Below, in pieces: positions 1 through 12,176 of a DNA stretch of 64,000 nucleotides. Each line of letters begins with the position of its first letter. Positions within the stretch are counted from its first letter, which is position 1. Below the pieces are notes generated by a model, which had not been told where the DNA came from, did no database searches, and saw only the letters and a program-made list of their open reading frames with translations. Position numbers and translations under genes: made by a program. Source of the DNA: Ypsolopha sequella (taxonomy: Eukaryota; Arthropoda; Insecta; Lepidoptera; Ypsolophidae); assembly GCA_934047225.1 (NCBI GenBank), contig OW203991.1, positions 7,812,001 to 7,876,000 of the forward strand, in the 5' to 3' direction.

Positions 1-7
1 CGGTCCC

Positions 8-108
8 GGCAGTAAATAATGCACATCGTATCGTAGCGTCATCTCTGTCTGGTGACAGAGACGACGCTCTAAAAAGCCGATGATAGCCGATGTGCATTAT
101 TTACTGCC
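8..108. repeat. Short foldback element with 21-bp perfect inverted ends
   Basis: Positions 8-28 and 88-108 are perfect reverse complements (GGCAGTAAATAATGCACATC plus one base). A second small hairpin, CTCTGTC/GACAGAG, sits in the middle. A single transcript across it would fold into a long hairpin. No coding content is seen. It is most simply a MITE-like foldback; the superfamily is not identifiable. Confidence 0.75.
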
Positions 109-488
109 GCGACGTGCACCTAGAAAGCTGACAGCGTTTCCCCATTAAATTGCCAAAGAGGAAATTTACTCCCACAAACTCAAATTTAAAAAATGTATCA
201 CGAATTTTTTTAATCCGGTTTCCATTTCCCACAGAACGCCAAACGCGAATAAAAACAGAAAAAGAAACTGCGAAAAAAATGTGGGCCCACTACTGAAGCC
301 TGTAATGCGAAGCTTTCCCGACTTGTAGTTAAAGATTGACAGACGAAAGGGTTGAGATGGGGGGGGGAGTTGGGGGGGTGAATTGAAAGAGAGTGGAAAA
401 ATTATACGTGGCCACCGACGCATCTTAACATCCGAGACCTCGCTGAGGGCGCGTACAGATGAACCGATGAGATTATTTTATCACGACA
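109..488. other. Unassigned intergenic sequence with G-runs
   Basis: No coding or RNA gene is supported. The only oddity is two long G homopolymer runs near 360-378, separated by AGTT. They could form a local G-rich structure but are otherwise unremarkable. Confidence 0.5.
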
Positions 489-600
489 TGAATCCCCGAG
501 GGGGTGTCAGAGGTGTTCCCGAGTATGGAGTAAGTGCACGGCACAGTTGACTCTCTTACACCCACATTTCACTGAAAATTATTATCAGGACGGGAACTAC
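489..600 (-). repeat. Tail fragment of a tRNA-derived SINE, copy 1
   Basis: The stretch starting GAATCCCCGAGGGGGTGTCA matches, with substitutions, the stretch from 22643, which continues into a tRNA-like head in reverse orientation. Only the tail is left here. It is followed directly by retrotransposon-derived sequence. Confidence 0.55.
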
Positions 601-660
601 AAGAAATAGGGTTGGGTCAAGCAGTAATACCGCAAAGCATGGCCTCTTCGCAGTCCTGAG

Positions 661-825
661 CATAACAGATGCACGTACACCGATTCTTTCACTGTGAATG
701 CAATACACTTATGGAACAGCTTGTCGTTACACATCCGTGAAGCGTCGTCAATATCAGTCTTCAAGAACAAAATTAAAATCTTGAGTTGCAGAATATTGAT
801 TTCTTTTGATTCTTATATTATATAA
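661..825 (+). pseudogene. C-terminal tail of a Jockey-like non-LTR retrotransposon protein
   Basis: Reading from 661 gives about 54 codons ending in TAA at 823-825, with the core FTVNAIHLWNSLSLHIREAS followed by SISVFKNKIK. The pattern xLWNSLPxHIRxASSISVFKxxLK is typical of the extreme C-terminus of insect Jockey/CR1-type reverse-transcriptase ORFs (family knowledge). Everything 5' of it, including the RT domain, is missing, so this is a 5'-truncated copy. The AT-rich 3' UTR continues to roughly 1,030 and resembles the tail at 3,688-3,892. Confidence 0.7.
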
Positions 826-1030
826 TATGTAATGAGTAATTAATTTAATTTCATCGTGGTAACGCTGCCAGCGTCTTGGGTACCCTCCCCAACGGCGACG
901 ATTTAAAAAACATTTTTTATTTAATATAGGCATTATATTTGTTAATAATTTTAATTTAGATTAAGTTAAGTTTTTAATTATATTAAATTATTTCATAAAT
1001 ACCACAAAATGTATAAAATAATATTTAATT
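826..1030 (+). repeat. 3' UTR of the truncated non-LTR element
   Basis: It carries the segment around CGTGGTAACGCTGCCAGCGT then CTTGGGTACC, which is repeated in diverged form at 3,693-3,730 (GCGTGGGAATGTTGCCAGCA then TACTGGGCACC). Both are followed by TTTAATTT-rich DNA. The shared block marks the 3' tail of one retroelement family. Confidence 0.55.
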
Positions 1031-1696
1031 ATACTATATATGCGAGAAAGTCTATATTTCAAAATACATAACATTTCATCACTATACATTTATATATTTG
1101 TGTAAACTGTTTATGTAGTTTATGTACTTTAGGTACCGAAAATTAACAACTAAAACTGCTTAAAACCGATTGAGAGTTTTTATTTTCGGTTACCGGTACC
1201 GCTTTCAATCCCTGCTAGAAATAACAAAAACAAAACAAATATATCACCTCCTTACTCTTGTAAGTATGAATTATGCCGCTCGGTCTATTCGTTAAGAGGT
1301 GGATCCATTCATTCTTTTTGTCCTCTGCCAACAGTTAAGGAGGTCCGCCTCCCTCCCCCTCCTTCCCCGACTTGTGACTCGAGAATTATTTTTTTTCTAG
1401 ACTCCTCGACGGTTGAAAATCGACACACTTGCGCGGGTAGGTGCCTCCCCTCGATGATAGTTGGAGTGACTTTCTGTGTTCTTAATTATGGAAGTTGAAA
1501 TATGAAATACTTTTTGGGATAGAAATAGTGACTTAGTCGGTAGTGGTAGCTGGTAGTCGGAGGTTCCGTTCCTGCCTGGTTTGCACAACGATGTTTTGAA
1601 ATTTACATGTGTACGCATTGTGAAGGAGACCTATAGCTGTTGGTCAAGCACAAAAACATGCTTTTCCTTCGCCTAACAACGTCAAAATTTAAGAAA
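1031..1696. other. Unassigned AT-rich intergenic sequence
   Basis: No gene or repeat is recognised. Short open frames here (for example 1397-1618, minus strand) have no domain, signal peptide or composition that argues for coding. Confidence 0.5.
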
Positions 1697-1973
1697 ACCG
1701 GCGAAGTGCGAGTCGGACTCGCGCACGAAGGGTTCCGTACCATTATCTATAAAAACGGCAAAAAAATCACGTTTGTCGTATCGGAGCCCCCTTTAATATT
1801 TATTTTATTCTGTTTTTTAGTATTTGTATAGCGGCAACAGAAATACATCATCTGTGAAAATTTCAACTGTCTAACTATCACGGTTCTTGAGATACAGCCT
1901 GGTGACAGACGGACAGCGGAGTCTTAGTAATAGGGTCCCGTTGGTTACACTTTGGGTACGGAACCCTAAAAAA
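1697..1973 (+). repeat. Abundant arthropod interspersed repeat (GCGAGTCGGACTCGC family)
   Basis: The sequence begins GCGAAGTGCGAGTCGGACTC and ends with GGGTACGGAACCCTAAAAAA. It contains the characteristic middle ATAGCGGCAACAGAAATACA. I recognise this as a very common and unusually well conserved element of lepidopteran genomes, usually treated as SINE-like. The short A-run at the end fits retroposition. I cannot assign a database family name from sequence alone. Confidence 0.75.
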
Positions 1974-3363
1974 GCACGCATGTGGGCCCGGGGTACGGCA
2001 ACAGGCTTCCCATTGAACGGAATTTTTAAGCGTTTTCACTACCCCGATTCTTCGGGGAGCAACAAGATTAAGTCGTTTTATTCTATTATGTATTATAAAA
2101 ACAACTCGTACAAAAGGGAATAGTTATAAAAATATTAGTATCGAAAACACACAACCACAACCCTAGCTTCAGAAAGGCGCCCTAGTAAGACGTTAATGAA
2201 GTCTGCACCTCGCTTTGAATGCGTCAATGCCTCCACTTCCTTCAGCAGTTCTGCAGTCGTGTCTTAACATTTCTTAACCCTACCGGGTGGGCCCCAATTG
2301 GGACACACCGTGCATTTACTTCAAAGAGAAACTTTCTTAAAAAAAAGGAATGAGTGGTTTCAAACAGAACGTTCAACACAAACTTTTTTTTTAAGAAAGT
2401 CTCTCAATGTTATAATTTTTCTGCGATGTAACCGGTTAAGGCCAAAGGCCAATTGTAAGATAGCCACCAGTCTTCTTTTATTTTCAAAGATATCTGTGAG
2501 TGTAGAATTATTTTTTTACAACTCTAAGTCACAGAAATCGATAAATTAATAATTTATAATGACGTACAGAGAAAGAGAGGATTTTATGTGCTATTACTAC
2601 TATAAAAAAAAGCTTTGGTCTTTATTAAAGGCAATTTTAATTGATTTCCTTCTGTATTTCGAATCAAATCTACGATATTTTATAAATAGACCTGAATTAA
2701 AGTAGCCAAAACTCAGTCTGAATTTTCAGGCTGAAAACTGTAAAGCGTTATCAGAAATCGGGCTCAAACTTAAGTGCTTAGGTTCTAAACAATCTTGATA
2801 GTACGAAGAACTAAGTAGAACGTTTAAAGTAAGTGCGTTGTTTGTGAAATTGAGGTTTTGGAGGGTATTCCGTCAATTTGCAGTTCTGAAGATCGTATCT
2901 TGTAACTCGAGAATACATTTGAAGCTAATTAGCAAAGCTTGCGTGAAATGAACTTCTCGGTTTCTTCAAATAAATTTCTAACAAGTAATGAGGATTTTCT
3001 TACCAAACTACAAAGCCTTTTCTAAATAATTTATAACCTAAAATCTGTAAATTCCCAAGGAATGTGTCACCGAGTAATAAAGATTGTAAAATGAAAATGA
3101 GTAGTTAGTTGACAACCCTGGTGTTTAGTGAAATTTATAAAAGGGTGTCATTTGCCACTTAAAGAAACTGTCAGTGACACCTTTATACCACCTAATAGAC
3201 AGACACTATACTTACAATAACTGATTTATCGTAAATTATAGCACGTCAAAAATGTACTGACTTGCGAATATTTTCTGTGTATGAAAATGTCTTATTACAT
3301 TTTTATTTCTCAGATCTCTCGGTATGTATTATTTATTAATTAATCATATTTACCATAGAATTA
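1974..3363. other. Unassigned intergenic sequence
   Basis: AT-rich DNA with no recognised gene or repeat. Open frames of 60-83 codons occur (1887-2123, 2298-2549) but look like chance; the first overlaps the preceding repeat. Confidence 0.5.
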
Positions 3364-3975
3364 TTAAGGGGCTTATTTCGCTAAAATCGACACATTTTGA
3401 AGTGGTTTACCTGCTTATCAAAAAAACTACTAGTTTCATAAATAAGTATATAAATATTGGAACCTTTTTCTAGTTTTGTTAGTTACAGAAACGCGTTTGC
3501 TGAAAGTACGCTCGATAGAAATAGTTATTGAAATTAGGTCTTCATCGACACTTTTTCTCATAGTTTGACAAATAGGAATGACATATAAACCTCAATCATA
3601 CCTTATTAAATGGATTTTAACAATATCTAAATTATCCTAGATTGAAATTTTTATAGCTATTTTAGTGCCTTGTATATTAATTTATAACAATCCAGCGTGG
3701 GAATGTTGCCAGCATACTGGGCACCTTGCCGCAGAGCAGCGATTTGGACGAAGTTTTTCATTTATAATATAGTTTATCTTTTAAGATGTTTTAGTTCAGT
3801 TTAGAAGTATTTATTTTAGTCCATTTTATTTTAATTTTAATGTTATTTAAGTTAATTGTTTCACTCCATGAATAAATATATTTAAAACCGACATTTTGCT
3901 ATTTTTCCGGAATTCGTCCCTCTCGCACTGCGCAGTTTTCCGCATGGAGTGACGGTGACTTTTGCAAGCGTGACA
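3364..3975 (+). repeat. TTAA-flanked MITE, family R, split by a retroelement tail
   Basis: It begins at TTAAGGGGCTTATTTCGC. Internal blocks recur at 26876-27278, 33786-34105, 35337-35761, 45956-46372 and, reversed, 59030-59678. Shared blocks include GAAACGCG, GAAATxxGGTCTTCA, TGACAAATAGGAATGACATA and CCxTCTCGCACTG. Its continuity is broken at about 3,688-3,892 by a retroelement 3' tail. The right end is not clear. Confidence 0.6.
3688..3892 (+). mobile_element. Non-LTR retrotransposon 3' tail inserted in a MITE
   Basis: The insertion begins near CCAGCGTGGGAATGTTGCCA and ends in AATAAATATATTTAAAA. The surrounding sequence reads TATTAATTTATAA on the left and CCGACATTTTGCTATTTTTC on the right. 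These two flanks are contiguous in the family-R copy at 35337-35761. The insert resembles the retroelement tail at 826-1030. Confidence 0.6.
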
Positions 3976-4092
3976 TATTCTTATAATACTAACAATACTT
4001 GTTTGACCACATTCACTACTATCATCCTTTTTCGAAAAAGTATAAAACTTTTTCTCGGTAGTTAGTAACTAATTGTTATAAAACATATAACA

Positions 4093-4244
4093 CCGATTCG
4101 GGTAAACACTTTTTAACTTATTTGACAGGACTAAACTTAATTTAACCGTTCTGTCTTTTTCTTTCTGTATCGAACAGACAAAGACAGGACGCTCAAAATA
4201 AGATTAGTTCTGTCAAATAAGTTAAGTTGTGTTGCGCCGAATCG
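4093..4244. repeat. Palindromic MITE, GGCGCAACACAACT family, copy 1
   Basis: The right end reads AGTTGTGTTGCGCCGAATCG and the left end is a decayed version starting CGATTCGG. The interior is an imperfect palindrome around TCTTTCTGTATCGAACAGAC. A second copy lies at 12459-12600 with better preserved ends. No coding capacity. Confidence 0.7.
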
Positions 4245-6933
4245 ATACCAATGTCAAACAATGGAACCTTAACATTACTCAATAAATAATATTAACATCA
4301 GGCCACTTTATCGTTGTTTTTCTTATAATAAAAAAAAATACCAAATCATGACGCGACTTATCATTTCCCTCGCCTATTAAGCCCAGCATTTTCTATTACC
4401 CACTGACACTTTTCATATGACGGACTGGTTTTCGTCCAAGATGGCGGAGTATAAAAGTTAAATGATATAATCAGTAAAAAATAGACTAGCATGTTTAAAC
4501 TTAAATTCGTCCTTAGTCCAACAAACTAAAACATCATCAAATCTAAACAGAAGAAGAAGCAACTAAAGCCGTTAACTTAATCCCAATGCGTTAAGTTGGC
4601 TACCTTAGGCCTCACTTAGAACTTAGAAAGGGCAATATTACATTAACTTACTGTGTCAGGTAAGTAAGTTTTGTGTCTCGGCTTACGGAATCTTAAGAAA
4701 CTTACACTAATATTCGAATCAAAGATACCATTTAATTTTATTGCTCTTATCTATGTAGTTTTGGAAATCAATGAAAAATATGTTGTGATGGTTTCAAAGG
4801 TGTGCTGTTTTGAGAATTTCCATAACATGGACATACCCTGTTATTTAATGGTATGGTCCCATGTGTAATTTAATTACTAAGGAAATGATTTTGTACAGCT
4901 CCTTTGCAGCCCGTTTAAGTGGAAAGGCAGTTTTAACTAGTATTAAAGCAAACCTCTTTAGATAGATACTCGTATTCACATGGACGTGACTTTGAAGTTT
5001 TTAATCTTTAGTACATACTTCAAAGTCAGTGTCAATCAAGTCTCTTATACATTCTCAATTTCTTGTAATATTAGGTTTTTACATATGAAATTGCCTTTTT
5101 CTATAGAGAATTTGAAGGAAACTCAATTTTCAGTACTAATTTTTTTGCATGTTTTTTAGGAAAGACAAATCCAAATTTTTTTTTTGTGTACGCGTGAGAC
5201 AACATTAAGCTAACAGCAACATTAATTTAATTTTTGAAAAGTACCAGCTGTAAAAAGTTATTACGAATCTTATCATGGAAAAGGATGGCATTTAGGACGA
5301 ACCGTTTTTGAAGATTTAATTTTTATAAGTAAACTGAAAATAAAAATACAATTTAAAACGTAGATATAAAACCTTGAAATCAACTTTCAAACTAAAAACA
5401 ATTCATTGAAATAGCTATTGAATTACAGGAATTATGAACTCATGAATATGTAAAAAAAAATCAGCAATTTCATAAGTGTAGACCTATTATTAGCAGATAA
5501 ATAAATAATAATTTAAAAAATCTTGGAGTATGCCGAAAGTTGAATAAAAACAGTCCTAAAATGGATTTAAAATCAACCCGACATGATATTTGACATGATA
5601 TAATTTAATCATAATGAATAAGGTTTTGTTTTGTTTTAATATTTATTTTCAGGGTGTATCCATATTAATATCTACTAATGACGTTAATGACATAAGAATA
5701 GCACACCCTTTCAGAGCTCTGGTTATCACAAGGCTTTTATTTCCTTGATAATGCTAGGGCTACACCGGCGTTATAGCGTGCTAAAATCTACTATGCGTCT
5801 AAATTAACAATATGATCGCACACGTAGATAACTCCACTGACAGACCTATTCTTAATTGGGACGCTTAGTACATTTTAGCGCGACAAGACGCAGATGTAGC
5901 CTTAGCGTAACACAATAGTAAAACAATTGTGGTAAAACAGATACGATGAGTATACCTACTAGTGAAGTTTGTCAAATAAAATATCCGAAAACGTGTCAAG
6001 AAACTCATAAAAATGACTAACTCCTCAATTCTCTAACATGTTAATAAAGCCAAAACGGAACGAGTCGATTCAGAACAATTAACGCGTGGCCCAATTATAA
6101 CCGCGTCAAAATAGCGAAGACGACACGACAAACCACGCTAAATCGGCGTCAAACTAGACTCTAATTCATCAAGATAGAGTTTAAAATGTGTAGGCTGGAG
6201 GTCGAGTTATTCTGGTAGGGCGATAGGATGTGACAAAGGTTAAATCTATCTCCGCGCATCCTCACAGCTTCCTGCTTAGTGAACTCATTTACGCTTTAAA
6301 TAACCTTCTTTGCAGCACAGAGTAAGCAAATACTGTGTGGCCTGTTTTTAGATACCGATTACTTGAAGACATCATGATTTCGATGTTTTACATAAAGTTC
6401 CTCAAATATCCATGTGAAGCCTTAGATTAAATTTTATTTCGTATGCATTTTTAATAATTAATAATTGAAACTAATGCTAGAGAAGTTTTATAGTAACAGC
6501 TTGAAAAATATTACTATGACATCAGAGTTTATGCAATTTTAGTACATCTATTTATGCTGTTCTATTTCAGCGAAATTTTAAAAAACGTTTTAATTTTATT
6601 TTCTCTGAATGACTAAGAAACCCGCCAAATGCTTTGAAATCAAGTTGTATTTAACTCGATATGCGGAAGGTAAATGCGATGTACAACCCCAGGGAGGTAA
6701 GTAAATTTGAAAATCGAACAAGGTTCCTTTCTTTGTTTTTTGTGACAAGATTTTGAGGACAGATATTTGAGGCAAGACCCCGGCAAGACGCTTAAAAGTG
6801 ACACGATAAATTGGTTTTCTTTTTAAAATGACCGCACTGGCCAGCAAGAAAATCGCATGAAAAAAAAAGAAACTTGGCGCCACGCATATCTTTTTAAAAA
6901 CGTTGTTGGAAATATAATTTTAACGAAAAAATT
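4245..6933. other. Unassigned intergenic sequence
   Basis: No gene is recognised. A perfect 12-bp-arm hairpin (TGACTTTGAAGT at 4987-4998, complement at 5017-5028) lies inside. A block at about 5,415-5,470 (GAATTACAGGAATTATGAAC) resembles 34,931-34,990 and is probably a small dispersed repeat. Confidence 0.5.
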
Positions 6934-7182
6934 ATGAATTCAAGTGATAATGATGATTTTGATTTGACGCCTGAATCAATAAAACTACAGGCAAAGGCTG
7001 TCGTAGAAAACCTGTTACCTCCGATTTCAAAAGAGACATATTTGAGAACCTGTGACGATTTTATCAAACGGCGGACTGAAAAGAATGTAAAATCTTTGTC
7101 GAAAAGTGTACTTTTTGTAAGTTGTTTTTTGCTTCCTCACATTAGTGATGAAAAGAAAAGTATTGTACTCGGGTGTAAATAA
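6934..7182 (+). pseudogene. N-terminal fragment of a Crypton-like tyrosine recombinase
   Basis: An ATG-initiated frame of 82 codons. Residues 1-60 contain the pattern LTPESIKLQAKAVVENLLPP then SKETYLRTCDDFIKRRTEKNVKSLS. This resembles the N-terminal SAM-like core-binding domain shared by arthropod Crypton-type tyrosine recombinases and related host genes, whose usual pattern is NLLPxKSxxxYxxxYxxFxxWRxxKxxxSxSExVxLxYF (family knowledge, from memory). After about residue 60 the similarity stops, the frame ends, and no catalytic domain follows. It is most likely a broken element remnant; a short host exon is an alternative. Confidence 0.45.
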
Positions 7183-7385
7183 TCAATTACACCCTCGAAC
7201 CATAGAGTGTTATGAGATACCTCCTTGGTATAACAATATACTATTAGTCTGTGGTCGGTCACCATTTGTACGTCAATGTCGGCCACAGACGAAACGTGTA
7301 CGTAAACGAAACTAAACTCGCGAGAATTGAGCGCGCGAACTAATTTGTAAAAAGGAAATATCCTCAATGAGTGATTAAGACTATG

Positions 7386-7445
7386 TTGGCTAATTAGTTG
7401 ACCGATTAGTTGCCCGACTAGTTGCCCGACTAGTTGGCGGATTAT
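7386..7445. repeat. Tandem 12-bp repeat, five units
   Basis: Five consecutive 12-mers, each starting TTG. Units three and four are identical (TTGCCCGACTAG); units one, two and five are diverged. Just upstream, 7248-7289 holds an imperfect inverted repeat around GTCTGTGGTCGG. The tandem block may be the internal repeat of a decayed transposon. Confidence 0.7.
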
Positions 7446-7589
7446 CTGATGCTTTGTTCTTTAGGATCTCTGCAGATTCCTTTGCATCATCGTCTTTGAT
7501 TTCTTGATTGGCTTCGTTTTCTGTGCCTCGCAGAAAATTGGACCTTTGATTTTATTTGAGTCTTTTTTCTTATGTTGGTAGTAGGAGCT

Positions 7590-7650
7590 CTGTCGGTAAG
7601 ACAGACTGTTAATGCTTTTCCCAGGTTCGAATCTTTCATGCAAAACATAA
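7590..7650 (+). repeat. Degenerate tRNA-like SINE head
   Basis: AGCTCTGTCGGTAAGACAGA resembles a pol III box A region and CCAGGTTCGAATC resembles box B, about 35 bases apart. The acceptor ends do not pair, so this is not a functional tRNA. Confidence 0.4.
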
Positions 7651-8042
7651 TTGCACTCGTTACGTTATTGTCCTAAACCAGAAACAAAGTCTGTATCACT
7701 ATTGCTTACGTGTAGAGAAACTTCCAAAAACCAAGCCCTAAAATAAACAATAACGACAGAATTGTCTCAAATTCCGTATCTTCCAACTTGCAACGATCAA
7801 GACGATAACAGCTCTGCGAAGCCTCCAAACGCGTATTGCCAAAGTTGCCCAAACGGCATCTTGAGGCCAAAAAGACTCCTGGCTATCGGCCAAAGCAAAT
7901 TCGAGCGGTAGAGCTAGTCTTTATGAATGACCTAGCTGCGGTACGAATTTTGGTTTGTTCGTAAAAGTTTTGTTGGAGGATTTAGTTATTGTAAGTATCA
8001 TGAATAGAAAGCCGCGCTACTTTTTTGAACTCTATTTATAGT

Positions 8043-8406
8043 AATATTAAATAAAACTTCTTGGTACTCGGTTCCACAAATATAATAATGTTTAATTACC
8101 TTTTAAGTTGCTACCGGTTTCGTCGTTTTACGACATCATCAGGCACTGTATTTGAGGTGTTAATAATAATATATTATTATTAGTTAATAATTATTAGTTA
8201 AATATTAAATATTAATATTAGTTAAATTATTAGTTAAATATTATTAGTTAATATTAGTTAATAATTATTAGTTAATAATATATTATTAACACCTCAAATA
8301 CAGTGCCTGATGATGTCGTAAAACGACGAAACCGGTAGCATCTTAAAAGGTAATTAAACATTATTATATTTGTGGAACCGAGTACCAAGAAGTTTTATTT
8401 AATATT
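8043..8406. repeat. Long foldback element with about 125-bp inverted arms
   Basis: The left arm (about 8043-8170) and right arm (about 8280-8406) are near-perfect reverse complements. They include CTACCGGTTTCGTCGTTTTA then CGACATCATCAGGCACTG. The centre is a low-complexity TTAGTTAATA array. No protein is encoded. The near identity of the arms suggests recent insertion or arm homogenisation. Confidence 0.85.
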
Positions 8407-10078
8407 GCAAGATGTCGTTCCATCAAGAAGCAACAACATTCACCGTCATCTATTTATAGTCCTTCGTGTTGTAGATGACGTTTGATGCCATTAGCTTATC
8501 TAACTGTATCGACATTTCAGGTGCATACCTCCCCGACTGACATAAACTGAGATAAAACTACGATTACTCTAGACACGCTTAGCGCACCCTAGACTGATAG
8601 AACAAAACCCAATTAACTAAAATAAAACAATAAAATAAAATAAAGTTTATTGCAAATAGAGTTACAAAGAATCTACAAATATTTAAAAAGTTTTACGGTG
8701 GATCCCATACTAAGTGAATTTGAAACGCGTTCTGGTGTGACGTCATAAGAAGCTGTATGTGGTTCAAATTTTTCAATTCCCATAGCTTAATTCTTAATAG
8801 CTTATTTTTTTATTTTTTTATTTTTCAGTGAATATACGCCATTTTAGATCACAGTTTTCATTATTTTGGTATATAATTTGACCACTATGTTTTTATGATT
8901 TTTTAAAGAATTTTATAGATTTTTTCATTACACTGACTGTGGTTTTTCCTTGCTTATAAAAAAAGTGGTCATTCTCTGTCTGTCTTCTCCTCTGTTATCC
9001 ATCTGTCAAATCAATCAGAAGCAAATTATTATAAATTTATCTTGGTAGTAAAGAACACATTTCTAAACAGCCTTTTCTCACACGAAGTCAAATGGAAGTT
9101 TGCAGCTTTTTCGAAAAAATATTCATCATCATGAGGTATTTTAGACGACAAGTTCTAAAATACGGCTTATTAAACCAAAATCTCGAAATGGTTTTCGAAT
9201 TAACAACACACCTTTACATAATTTAATCTAAGCGAATTCATTCCTTTATATTAATTTTTTATTGAATTTTTATCCTATGATTGTACTGTGTTCGGCATTC
9301 CTCCAAACAAACCCTGAATACGGTTCGACTTAGTTCCTACGAATGCATATGTAACTGGCCAAGTTACCATGCAGTTTTAATGGCGCTTGTTCCTAAGTGT
9401 AATATCTGGTAATAACAGTGCTGAACCCACCAACTATCTCGTTTCACCATCCTGGACCTTACGGAAAGGTGTTACAGCTGGTTTTGCAATGGTAGAACAT
9501 ATTCCAAGGTTTGTTTTTCAGAGTTGCTTGGAGAGTTCCGGCCTTTTCCTAGCTTCGGAATGTTTATAGAAGCTTTCTGTTACGGACTTAGCTGTATTTT
9601 AAAGGAGAAATTATACACAAGTCTAGACCAAATTCTAAGTGCTAAAAATAAATATACAAAACCTAGCTGTATAGTAATAAAGCAATTTGGGTACATTAAC
9701 CCATGTACGTACGCATCAAACTAGGTCCATTTTAGTTTTAGTTAAAAAGCAGAAGATAGACGACAACAGTTTCAATTAGTTCAATTAGGACAGTTGCTCA
9801 ATTCTTGCTAAAATTTTTACATGTGTTTTAGTCGGAAAGAGCGAAAAATATGTTCGTCAAGGAATTAACAAATGAATTAGAAAGAAGTTTCGTCAATACT
9901 TCTTTTAGAATCCGATTTCCGCAAAACAAGATCTAGTGAAAGATATGGTGGAATACTACCTTATCGTCTCTTATCATTGGTAACTTGTTTCTGCCTAATG
10001 CTGGGGTAAAGCTTCTCTTTACATTAACATTACATATATCATGCTTGATAGAGACGCAGAAGAGAAGTAAATCAGGAT
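8407..10078. other. Unassigned intergenic sequence
   Basis: No gene is recognised. Around 8,620-8,690 a TAAAATAAAATAAAATAAAG stretch followed by TTTATTGCAAATAGAG looks like a reversed retroelement 3' terminus. Open frames at 9387-9724 carry no recognisable domain. Confidence 0.45.
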
Positions 10079-10150
10079 GTAAGGAGCTCTCAGCCGGGGT
10101 TTGAATGTCTGGATGTCCTTGCTGAGAGATCCCGGTTCAGAGCTCCTTAC
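10079..10150. repeat. Short inverted-repeat hairpin
   Basis: GTAAGGAGCTCT (10079-10090) is perfectly complementary to 10139-10150. Inner segments CTCAGC/GCTGAG and CCGGG/CCCGG also pair roughly, giving an extended imperfect stem. It is probably a tiny foldback; no gene context. Confidence 0.6.
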
Positions 10151-12176
10151 ACCTCGATTAATGTATTATCTCCTTGTGATGGATAAATCTCCTACTATCT
10201 AAAATATACAAATTTATTTCTATCATAGATTTTTTCCTTCTGTTTATACCACCAATCCTTTTTCCAGGCCGATCTTAGGCAGGTTTTTCCAGAAATTTCG
10301 TTAATATAATCAGCCGACCTAGCCAGTCTACTGACTCGCCTGCCGTTATCACTTGGATATCATTCCGTCAGGAATTAACTCTCTGATATTGTATTAAGCC
10401 TACAAATTTGCTATTAGAATCTATCCATAAAAGGCTTTTAAGTATTTCCTACAAAGAAAATAAATAAGTATTTTGTCCATGGCAAATTTTATCTTAATCC
10501 GCCGAGTAGTTTTGAGTTACGCCGTTGAAAGACAGAAATATCACGAATATAAATTGTGCGCACTCGTAAAAACGATCTGACTCTTGATTCGATTTCGTTT
10601 CCTCCACAGTTCGATACATTTGTCCTGTATACGTTACGATATAAAATCACATTTCCTGCACCCGATGTCTACTCTAGGATTTCTCACAACGTAATCGTTT
10701 GTGTCCGACCAGAGAACGTCGATGTGAGTTGTCGGCGTCTTTTTGTCAATAAAATGTGAACGGGCATCGTGCGGTATCTGATATCGATTCAATTAATCGA
10801 ATGTTCGTATCGGATACTATTAGAATAGGGGTTCAAATGGGTTAATTGTTGTTTTTACGTCCATTTTCCCTCAGAACGTCCATATTTTCAAGTTTTAGAC
10901 GAGCTCAACAAAATTTATTTAAATGCTACTAATATTTTCCTCTTGACATGAACATTTTTAATGTTTTTAAAAAATGTATACTTGCAATTGTCGGCACTTG
11001 GTGAAACTTGAAACACATCTTGATTTAAAAACACTTTATGGTAATGATCATAAATATCATTGTTTACGTTGCTCAGAGCTAGTGCCTGGAGTCAGTGAAA
11101 TATTTTAATTAACATCTTCCCTTGAAAATGGAGTAAAATCCGAAACCGGTTGGGAGTTAACATAAATAAAGTGAAACTATAGGTACAAGTGTTTTTAATT
11201 CAAGATTTTTAATGTTATTGTACAATAAATGACAAAATATTTATACAAGCTTTTCTGCCACCATAATGAGTTTTTAAAAGATTTAACGTCGTAAGCAATA
11301 AACAGGTTTTATCAATGTCCACACGTAGATGTATTTTTAAGTGAAAACATCTTTAGGCGCATTGAGCGATTTTTAGTAGAAGAAAATCTTATAATAGGTT
11401 CGCGTCACCGACATACTTACTAGAAATAGATTCTGGTTCTCACATGGTTGAATTATTTATTAGTATATATTTTTTTATTAGTATGTAAGATAATTTAATT
11501 TAATTTTAATTTAAATTTTGTTTGTAATTTAAATTTATGGGTTTTACATTGCCTGAAATAAAGACATTTTATTTTTTTTATTTATTTATTTATGACGTGT
11601 TGCCCTTTGGCAGCAGTGATAAGTTTTCCCTTTTGTCGGCAGTCCCCATGACTGCCTATGTTTTTTTTCTTTCCTATAGTCTTATTGACATCCGGTCTCT
11701 TAACCGTATGATGAGGTCAATATTTAACCCTAAACCATCAATTCTCTGGAACGAGCGAGGTGGGGACCCTTGCGCACTTGGCCAGCAATTTATCTATTAA
11801 CTAGGGTTCCACAGGCAAGGAGCGGAACCGTCTGCTCAATTGGTCCAGGCTAAAGAGGAAACAATCTTGCACGCGCAACGGTTAACCGACGGAACTCTAG
11901 TCAATCTCAGTGGGTTCTGTCTTATTGGACCCTCTAGGTTCAGTTTGGACCTTATAAGAAAAGTGTTGGTGTTTGACCAGGTTTAAACTTAGTTTGGGGT
12001 CCAGGATAAGCCAGTGACAAAACCTGACTTTAATTTATGATGAAAAACAATCCTTGGACAACCTTTGGACGTTTGTAGAGGCAAAAAACAATAGTCGCAG
12101 AATAAAAAAAAAATACATTTATTTTGTATCTGTATAGTGAGTTTCCAGTGTGAATTTGGTTTTATAAATAAGTCAC
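10151..12176. other. Unassigned intergenic sequence
   Basis: No gene is supported. The block near 10,984-11,030 (CTTGCAATTGTCGGCACTTG) resembles the region just before the perfect hairpin at 57833-57878. TTAATTTAATTTTAATTTAA near 11,490-11,520 resembles retroelement tails. Confidence 0.45.
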
